Assembly (NCBI GenBank): GCA_946894095.1
Contig: OX335645.2
Span: 10,563,001 to 10,627,000, forward strand
DNA length: 64,000 nt
From: Incurvaria masculella
Taxonomy: Eukaryota; Arthropoda; Insecta; Lepidoptera; Incurvariidae
Direction: 5' to 3'
Positions within the stretch are counted from its first letter, which is position 1. Each line of letters starts with the position of its first letter. Positions 57,600 to 64,000 of the stretch are shown here, in pieces. The notes under the pieces were generated by a model that was given only the letters and a program-made list of their open reading frames with translations, searched no databases and was not told the DNA's origin. A program made the position numbers and the translations under genes.

Positions 57600-57860
57600 A
57601 AAATAACATAAGAAACTGATCAAGTTTCTCACCAAGATGACAGCAGCAGGGATTGAAACAACTGATGCAATAGAAGATGCTGATGTCACTATTGTAAGGT
57701 ACGGGTTGGTTAAAGCTGCTGTACATCCAACTGTGTCCACCTCACAGTGTTGGCTATACCATATACCAACGTATTCTTTATGAAGCCAGGAAGTTTGTTG
57801 CTCAAGACACCAGCCACACCTTCCTCTACAACTATGCCAACATTAGCTTTTTAAAAATTA
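57600..57860 (+). pseudogene. Decayed mobile-element coding remnant
   Basis: One frame gives IKFLTKMTAAGIETTDAIED followed by ADVTIVRYGLVKAAV, and after a shift NVFFMKPGSLLLKTP. This order resembles a PIN-like nuclease segment that I know from repeat-encoded arthropod proteins, where an AGI..., an EDAD...LIV..A and an I.F.KPG motif follow one another. The similarity is from memory of the pattern. The expected central acidic motif between them is lost. Further possible remnants run to about 58020 without a clear frame. Confidence 0.35.
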
Positions 57861-57869
57861 TTTTCCATC

Positions 57870-58525
57870 TTTTTCTCTCGTTAGACAAGTACGGCTGCTT
57901 CGACGGTGAGTGGGCCCACAATAACTCAAAGGACAAGCAACATAGCACTAAGCTGATTGTAGCTCAGGGGCACGAGGCCTTGCTTACCATGCCAGATGTC
58001 GATAGGCTCGTCCATCTTGCCATCCATCCATGCTCATACTGGCTAGTGATGTGTATTCAAAATGTGTATAATTGATCAATACCACCAGCGAAAAAGTCTC
58101 AGACTTTTTTAAAAAGTATTTTAAATAGAATAATTAAGTTTCCTTTTATGCTATAGGCCGCAATTTAAGAGTTATTCACCAAAACTGAAAAATGGGACCT
58201 ATACACACCCCCTACCCCTCAGCTCCAGCCCCACCCATTAGGTTTTACCATTAGAATGTAAAGATACACAGAGTCAACTGACGCATGAGACCAAACATGG
58301 TTTCATACAAAATGTACTGAAATGTCTTTTGTGTTTAAAACAATTTCTAAATTGTCATGTAGATTCAAAATAATGATCTGAAGTTGTGTTTTAAGTTTTA
58401 TTTTGAAATAATGAGGAAAAGTTCAGAAATATACCCCTCCGGGAAAGCGGCGTGAAGCTATGTTTGTTTGTATGTTCCATACAATGATTAGTGCCTGATT
58501 CCATTTGTAATATTCTCCACATTAA
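57870..58525. other. Probable old repeat debris, no gene
   Basis: 57890-58040 is balanced in composition and may be more of the preceding remnant. 58040-58525 is AT-rich with nothing recognised. Confidence 0.3.
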
Positions 58526-58528
58526 ATG

Positions 58529-58673
58529 AATCAACTGAGAGCTACGTTTTTTTGATACATTAACTTATATCCGCATAAAACATTTTGTAAGCAAGTCCAA
58601 AAAAGTCGTATAGCACGGATACAAGTTAAGTTGTTAAAAAACAAAAATCTACAGACGTAGCCCTCAGTTGATC
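58529..58673. mobile_element. 145-bp foldback element
   Basis: AATCAACTGAGAGCTACGT at the left end is the near-complement of ACGTAGCCCTCAGTTGAT at the right end. The similarity continues inward through TTAACTTATATCCG and its partner. Overall arms are about 60-70 bp with mismatches. Confidence 0.65.
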
Positions 58674-58764
58674 TATATAATTTTCAACATTTAAAAAAAT
58701 ATTTCTCAATTTGAGTGAGGAAACAGGTACGAGCCCTTGTATGGAACTTGGTCACCTCATTATA

Positions 58765-58798
58765 CTCTAAGTGTTGGTTTTCGAACCAACACTTAGAG
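58765..58798. repeat. Perfect 15-bp-stem hairpin with TTCG loop
   Basis: CTCTAAGTGTTGGTT, TTCG, AACCAACACTTAGAG: a perfect inverted repeat with a four-base centre. CATTA precedes (58758-58762) and follows (58799-58803 with one base offset), compatible with a target duplication. Confidence 0.8.
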
Positions 58799-58804
58799 CA
58801 TTAG

Positions 58805-60295
58805 CTAAAAGACACTGCCGCAACAAAGAAATATTAGTCAGCTGGTGAGAACATGGAAACCGAACATTACATTTTAGGGAGCCAGTAATGGCAAATGTAA
58901 AGATTTTTATTCAGTATTTTCCTATTGATTCAATGAATAATATAGTATCCATAATAATATTAGCAATTAGCAGAATGTTTCAATAGATGCAAACATCACA
59001 GTGAACGTTTATTTAAATTTTAATTAAAAAGTAAAATACCAAAATGGACCATTAATTCTAACTGTAGACCGGTACCAAAAATCCCATTTTCTATGCTTCT
59101 GAACTCGGAATGTAATTTCGAAGACAAATAAAGCATTATATCAACAATTATTTAGGCGCAGAGTAAATGGCTTCTTCCAATATCACCGGGCGAGGGGAGG
59201 GAGGAAGAGGGAAGAGGGAGAGAATTTACCAATAACAGAACATTAATCTCGCTAACTTAAATTTATAGCATAATCAGATCTTCGGCGCTCGCCCGCTCGG
59301 CAAACATCGACAAGAATTAAATATTTATTTTCAGTGTCTTTTGATTTGGACCGTTCGTTTGCTTCATTTGGTAATGGCGTGGGTCCAATAAAGTTCAGCT
59401 TACTCCAGATGAGACTGTCTGTGCCACGTTTATCACAAATATACATAGAACTATGTACGCTAAGGTATTTTTTTATTATTTTATTTTTTGACATATTTTT
59501 TTCGATTCTCAATGGCTGCACCACTGTTTTTCTCGTTTATTATTTGAATAGTCCATTACATAGGTAACAACGAATTACTGAAGATAAAGGAAGTGGCATG
59601 CGGTCGATATCGCGTCTCCGCCGTATGGCCAAAGTTGCCAAATAATTGGATAGGTATCCGGCGGCGCGTCGTATGCCACACGCATAAAAACTTACATAAA
59701 AGCATCATTGGGTTAAACGAGGTTGACAATATAGAAAACCACTGGGACCGTATGCCGGTGCTCAGGAGCCAGTAATAGCACATGTGATGATGTTAAAAGT
59801 TTTTATATAAAATTCGTAACTGACGCCGCTATGGGGCATCGACTTATATATTGGGGCAGTGTAATGTGTTAATTTTTAATTTTTTTTGATGCGTGTAAGT
59901 GATGCTGTCTTAAATTAATAAATCATGATTTAGTTTTTCGTTCGTTTAACAAGTTAGTTACTTACTAGTAAGTTACTTAGATAAGTAAAGGAGATTTTTT
60001 TTTTGTCACAGATTCACAATTGTTTTTGCCATTAATTATTCATGCGTCGTCGCGGTAAAATCTCATAACAGTAACATTTGCTCATTTTATTTAATTTTTG
60101 GCTTAGAAGGACCCGTGCTCACCTTATGACAAAAGAGGGGGATAAGGAGATTATTTCAGCCGTCGCATAATTTTAACAGATTATTCTGCGTTTCGAGCTA
60201 CAATATTCCGATAATTTGCATTAGCCGTTTCACAATTCAGATTTAGACCGATCATTATGCGCACTGAACTCTTGTTATCTCCACTTACAAACTGT
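58805..60295. other. Mixed intergenic DNA, minor repeat signs
   Basis: GAGCCAGTAATGGCAAATGT at 58880 and GAGCCAGTAATAGCACATGT at 59766 are related, possibly two relics of one element. A purine-only G/A stretch lies at 59190-59222. No gene is recognised; the 60-codon plus frame at 59593-59775 has no family match. Confidence 0.35.
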
Positions 60296-60299
60296 CAAC

Positions 60300-60565
60300 T
60301 TCCCATTAATCCACAAATTCGACCGGCGGCGGCGCTGTACTCGTCACACAACACGAGAGCCGTCCCCACAAAGACACGTTAGACGCATAGACAAAACGCA
60401 GCAGGGACTAATCACCGGCCGAATGAGTCATTCGATATTGCTGGAGCGGTCATTTGGTCACTGTCGCAAAACTAATGACACATAATGACGCTCTGGACTC
60501 CCCGCACCCTAATGGCTGCTGCGGCCGCGGGGACGGGTCGCCTCCCTGGAGCGTCTATGCTGTGC
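60300..60565. other. Weak GC-rich island
   Basis: CGGCGGCGGCGC near 60325 and GCTGCTGCGGCCGCGGGGAC near 60520 lie in balanced DNA. The 169-codon frame starting at 60454 runs out of this patch and ends inside the next MITE, which argues against a real gene. Confidence 0.35.
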
Positions 60566-60883
60566 TCAGCCGCCGTGCGAGCACCAAAAAAGTAGCAACG
60601 ATTTTGAGTGAAGTATCTTCACTCAGACTGCGTGTTGAAAGCTCGGAATGTATTAAACTGACAGATCATATTGCAGTTTTCAATTGCAGCTGCAAGTTGA
60701 AAAATGTCCATGCTCGCACTGAAGAGGAACTTGGAAATGTGAGTCACTGGCGAGTCACATTAGGAATGACATTTATTCGCGAGAATTTTCGCGGGAACTC
60801 TGTGACTACCGGGGCTGTTTCCCTGCTATCATATCATAACCTAATATGGTTTTATATTTTAGCACGCCAAGATTTTACGTTAA

Positions 60884-61191
60884 CCCTTTCATCGCCAAAG
60901 TTTTTTGTCAAAATCCTTCTCAATACGCCACAATACAATTATTTCGATAATATGCAGTCTTGAATTGTTGTTTGTTTTGTTGCAAATAGTGTGTTTCCAC
61001 TGTTGAAACAGTAGAAATCTAATGAACACTAGTATGTACTGTGCAATTATGTAAATAAAACACATTATTTCGTAATCAGTAAAGTTTTATTAATTTTTGA
61101 AGTGGAGTCGTTTTCTGTCGGATATATCCGACGATGGCGCCTGCAAAATGCCTTGCTCTGACGGATATATACGTTCCTGTCGGGGAAAGGG
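60884..61191. mobile_element. piggyBac-like MITE with TTAA target duplication
   Basis: TTAA at 60880-60883 and 61192-61195 flanks a 308-bp element with CCCTTTCATCGCC at the left and (complement) CCCTTTCCCCGACAGG at the right. A GTCGGATATATCCGAC palindrome lies at 61117-61132. TTAA duplication with CCCTTT ends is the piggyBac-type pattern. No transposase. Confidence 0.8.
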
Positions 61192-61299
61192 TTAAATGAC
61201 TCACACGTTCCATCTTAATTCTCCATTATTGTCAGCGTTCCGTAGGACAAAATAAAACAAAATTATTTGTTTGTAGGACATATGCATACTCACATATAT

Positions 61300-61582
61300 A
61301 ACTGGACATGGATGGCTAGTATCACCCTTACCATCTTGATTTAGGCCAACATACCGTATTCCCTAAGGCATTAGGTGCCACGCCAAGACCTTCCCTTTAC
61401 GAGCACGGCTACATTGAACTGGATTGAAATCACGGAACATTTTTCATTGACCGTCTTGCTATCCTTTCTACTAACCTTGTTAATATAAATAAAATAAATA
61501 AAGGTCTTAATCCTGCCACCTAGTAGGGGAAGAAGCGTACGGTTTCACATGGGTTCCGAACCATGCCACATCCCGCTATAAA
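61300..61582 (-). mobile_element. SINE copy, body interrupted
   Basis: Reversed tail (GGACATGGATGGCTAGTATC) and body words (GGCTACATTGAACTGGATTG, TGCCACCTAGTAGG, GGTTCCGAACCATG). About 35 bases around 61470-61505 are replaced by a TAAATAAAATAAATAAA run. No clear head. Confidence 0.65.
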
Positions 61583-61674
61583 GTACAATTGTCTATCCTT
61601 GAAGACCGTTGATTTTTCAATCTAATCATAATAATATATGGCTATCGAGTTAAAATGAATAACAAATACGAAAT

Positions 61675-61871
61675 TTCATAATTTTATGTATTTTATGGAT
61701 ACGACATTACCGTTATCTCATTAATTAGAGTTTCAGCGACATCTACGCGTGAAGCATTGTAATCTGATTATGAAAATAATCTGAAAAAGTTTTAGGTCTT
61801 GACGTTGGAAACAGGATTCGAGCCTGCGACCTTTGGATTACATGCCCACTGCTCTCTCATTGACTGCAATG
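61675..61871 (-). mobile_element. Second SINE family with tRNA-like head
   Basis: On the minus strand the head reads CAGTCAATGAGAGAGCAGTG, then GGTCGCAGGCTCGAATCCTG (a strong B box). The body follows with TAGATGTCGCTGAAACTC and GATAACGGTAATGTCGTATC. The related body fragment is at 46787. The cloverleaf is incomplete, so a functional tRNA gene is excluded. Confidence 0.75.
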
Positions 61872-61875
61872 ATTG

Positions 61876-62485
61876 ATATCTGAATTAATATCTGCAATAT
61901 CACTCTATTTTGCAACAAAATGGAACGACTAACAATATTTTCTTTAAATTAAATTTTTACCAGTGACATTAAGTATATTATCACGGCTTGCTTAAACAAT
62001 TTCAAGGTGACGGATTCCAAATTAACGGAAAAAATATAACTAGTAACATAAAGACTTATAATACATTACAGTTAAAAAAGTGTGGACCGAAAATATTTTG
62101 AATTGGCTCTCTCTAAAGTTACAATAGACTTTACTATTGGCTTCTTCTTCTTCTTCTTCTTTATAGAGAGGATCAAACCCACTCTGTTGCAATTCTTGTC
62201 TTCATTCGACCATATTCTGTATCATTAGGGTACAAGCCGGTCAGCGTGTCTGTCACGGACACAGAACACTATTACTACTATCACGAGGGTGCACCTACCC
62301 GCGACCAATTGCACGCGCGCTCCGGCATAACACTTGTGGGTGTGTCAAAGGCAAAATTGGTTCAGCCAAAATTGTAACCAAAAAATTTTATAATTAATAA
62401 TAATAAATATTACACCAACTGTCATGATGTATGAATCAAACTGTATGTGAAATGCATTTTTGGTAAAATAAAGACTTATTATTAT
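61876..62485. other. AT-rich DNA with a (TTC)n repeat and a possible LINE tail
   Basis: (TTC)n at 62142-62160. At 62450-62490 GCATTTTTGGTAAAATAAAG is followed by (TTA)n, the look of a non-LTR element 3' end. No coding part is identifiable. Confidence 0.4.
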
Positions 62486-62489
62486 TATT

Positions 62490-62745
62490 ATGATATTAAC
62501 TTAATAGTATCAAAGGAAACTAAATGACATGCCAGGACCTTCCTTATATTGCACGGCTACTTTGAACTGGATATAAAAGACGGACCATTTTTACCGTTGC
62601 TTTGACCAGCGTTAATTTAATGAAATGGTACCGACCCGGGCGGGATTTGGCCTACCACCTATAACAGTCTTAAATGTAATCCGAACCTTGAAGGACTAAT
62701 CCCATCGTCGATCATGCACGGGAATAAATTCACTGCGCCAACTTG
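62490..62745 (-). mobile_element. SINE copy with TGCATG-type head
   Basis: Body words (GCACGGCTACTTTGAACTGG, GGTACCGACCCGGGCGGGAT) are followed, further right, by the head words TCGATCATGCACGGG and TCACTGCGCC, matching the copy at 26914. Confidence 0.65.
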
Positions 62746-62749
62746 TATT

Positions 62750-63230
62750 CGTTTATTTCCATTTCTATTAATTTAAACTTCTGGTGGTCAAACAACAATA
62801 AGTCATGTAACAATCTGATTAATCAGCCGAACCAATTTGATTTGTGCTATAACCCACCGACTACAACTTTCCTCTTTAAAAACCTTTTCATTTTTTTTAT
62901 TTTATTTATTTTCCATGAAAGGATTACTTTTTATGTATGGGGCAAGTAATGCATATTCAAACATAAAAAGACATTGTATATTCTGAATTCTGGTACAATA
63001 AAACACTTTAGTCTCTAAGATTAAATTTATGTTTTGCTGAACATAATATCAATATCATAGTGGACCGACGCTACGCTCGAGCGTAGCGTCTCTGTTTAGT
63101 ATTCATGATGTCCAGATTTTCATTATTTCTTATTTTAAGGTGCACACATCAAATCATACTGGCCACATAATGTATTTGGCATATATATATGCCTTTTTCC
63201 CCTGCTCACAAGAAGAAAATGTTTTAACTC
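62750..63230. other. AT-rich DNA upstream of the candidate exon
   Basis: AT-rich with a TATATATATG string near 63182. Nothing recognised besides the palindrome at 63067-63090. Confidence 0.35.
63067..63090. repeat. Perfect 24-bp palindrome
   Basis: GACGCTACGCTC followed immediately by its complement GAGCGTAGCGTC, with no loop. It is GC-rich in AT-rich surroundings. It may be the relic of a mobile-element end or a dimeric protein-binding site. Confidence 0.9.
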
Positions 63231-63504
63231 GGTGCTGTCAGTGCGGTTTTGGAACACAATATTGAAAATTCACGAATAAAATCTATAAAGTTTGCGGTGA
63301 CACACGTTGTACCATACAGCAGCCATCAACTTGACCAGTGGCACCCCAATAACCTGCGAAACAAAGACTTATAGTCTGCAAGAAGAGAAGGACTAACAAG
63401 AGTGGTGCACCGCGCTGTCCTTCGAGGTCGCATTTCTCAACAGATTCTTTTAAAATTTTGTGAGCAGGTTCGATAATTATAATAATGTTTTAGACTAAAA
63501 TAAA

Positions 63505-63522
63505 ATGTTCAAAAATGTCTAA
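63505..63522 (+). other. Tiny upstream ORF overlapping the candidate start
   Basis: ATG TTC AAA AAT GTC TAA encodes five residues in another frame. Its stop overlaps beyond the candidate start codon at 63515, so it could modulate initiation if the exon is real. Confidence 0.4.
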
Positions 63523-63589
63523 TGTTCAAAAAGACTCTCAAGGTCTGCAGAGAGCTACTATGGAAGATTTACTTGCTAGGCAAATTAAG
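63515..63589 (+). CDS. Candidate first coding exon of an unrecognised host gene (partial)
   Basis: Twenty-five codons from ATG to a lysine codon (AAG), directly followed by GTAATT, a plausible splice donor in phase 0. The peptide starts MSNVQKDSQGLQRATMEDLL and ends ARQIK; it is hydrophilic, non-repetitive and helix-prone, unlike the chance frames elsewhere. The upstream ~250 bp is balanced in composition with no repeat I recognise, as expected for a 5' UTR. A TCAGTG initiator-like motif is at 63238. The next exon would lie beyond or late in the window; I could not find it, so gene identity is unknown. No signal peptide or domain can be judged from 25 residues. Alternatives are a chance frame or an unrelated mobile-element start. 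Confidence 0.4.
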
Positions 63590-64000
63590 GTAATTAAAAA
63601 CTTGTTCAATCATATTAAAGACATCCGTTTCCAGTAGTCCGTGAAATACAGTGACCGCTTGCTACTGTTTTGTGGCATCTCAGCCACGTGATTTATTGTC
63701 CTTATAATTTGGATTAATCCATTCCTAGAAAAGTTTAAATGCTCTCTTATGGTGAGACTTCATTGTTCGACTATACGTCGGTTTACATCAATCACATAAA
63801 TGATGCATAAGACGGCTCAGAAAAATATTAATATTTGATATTACTTAATGTGTTTGTATAGGTACGGAATTGAAAAAAAAAATTATAACTTCAATCACCA
63901 TCATCAAAACATCAATGTTTTCTTGAAACTACAAAATACAAAAATACTGAAAATAAAGTTATGAATATAGTCCATAAATGAATTTAAATAAAAATCCATT
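63590..64000. other. Possible first intron, AT-rich
   Basis: Sequence after the GTAATT donor. It is AT-rich with no further exon, RNA gene or repeat recognised up to the window end. Confidence 0.3.

Noticed and set aside
60454..60963. A 169-codon plus-strand protein
   Set aside because: The frame ends inside the piggyBac-like MITE and has no domain or splice context.
61800..61871. A tRNA gene on the minus strand
   Set aside because: A good B-box string exists, but the acceptor and anticodon stems do not pair properly and the unit continues into a SINE body shared with 46787.
1..64000. CRISPR array, bacterial operon, phage or viral genome
   Set aside because: No regularly spaced short repeats with unique spacers, no dense coding and no Shine-Dalgarno-led genes; the content is eukaryotic repeat-rich DNA.

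Overview
The window looks like insect nuclear DNA, most likely from a moth or butterfly. The basis is its repeat content: short interspersed elements with 5S rRNA-like or tRNA-like heads on one shared body, the interspersed repeat carrying the GCCAAGTGCGAGTCGGACT-type end, and the TAACCGACTTCAAA inverted-repeat element. These are repeats I associate with Lepidoptera; the assignment is inference and no species is claimed. Most of the sequence is AT-rich, broken by about twenty short CpG-rich islands.

No complete host gene is visible. Almost every open reading frame here is either a chance frame through a GC-rich island or lies in a repeat. The one plausible host coding signal is at the right edge: a 25-codon first exon (63515-63589, plus strand) ending at a GTAATT donor, preceded by a tiny overlapping upstream ORF. 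The preceding ~63 kb therefore reads as a gene desert or long upstream/intronic region. The spaced GC islands, with CCAAT boxes and AT-rich homeodomain-type motifs, suggest a regulatory landscape, but that is inference.

Layout. 1-9670: AT-rich DNA with GC islands (113-715, 2030-2350, 3020-3400, 4744-4930, 5640-5790, 8030-8700, 9120-9340) and a perfect 42-bp direct repeat at 213/318. 9674-22081: a roughly 6-kb long-terminal-inverted-repeat transposon that carries a second copy of itself (13787-19806) inserted in its middle, giving the order A-A'-B'-B. Both insertions are flanked by 3-bp target duplications (ACT outer, AGC inner). Each copy carries the same cargo: two non-LTR retrotransposon 3' fragments, two SINEs, a foldback element and an interspersed repeat. 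22083-41000: AT-rich DNA with SINEs, small hairpins and scattered GC islands. 41050-41695: a large foldback element packed with the 9-mer ACGTATAAT in both orientations. 41945-42871: a broken reverse-transcriptase-associated coding remnant. 43600-56420: more GC islands, including a duplicated ATCATAAC/ATTGG module at 53445 and 53486, plus MITEs and SINE pieces. 56975-62750: a dense field of foldback elements, a piggyBac-like TTAA MITE and SINE copies. 63000-64000: a palindrome and the candidate first exon.

There is no operon-like or pathway organisation to describe. The notable biology is transposable-element architecture: self-nesting, cargo carried by a DNA transposon, and SINEs with interchangeable heads.
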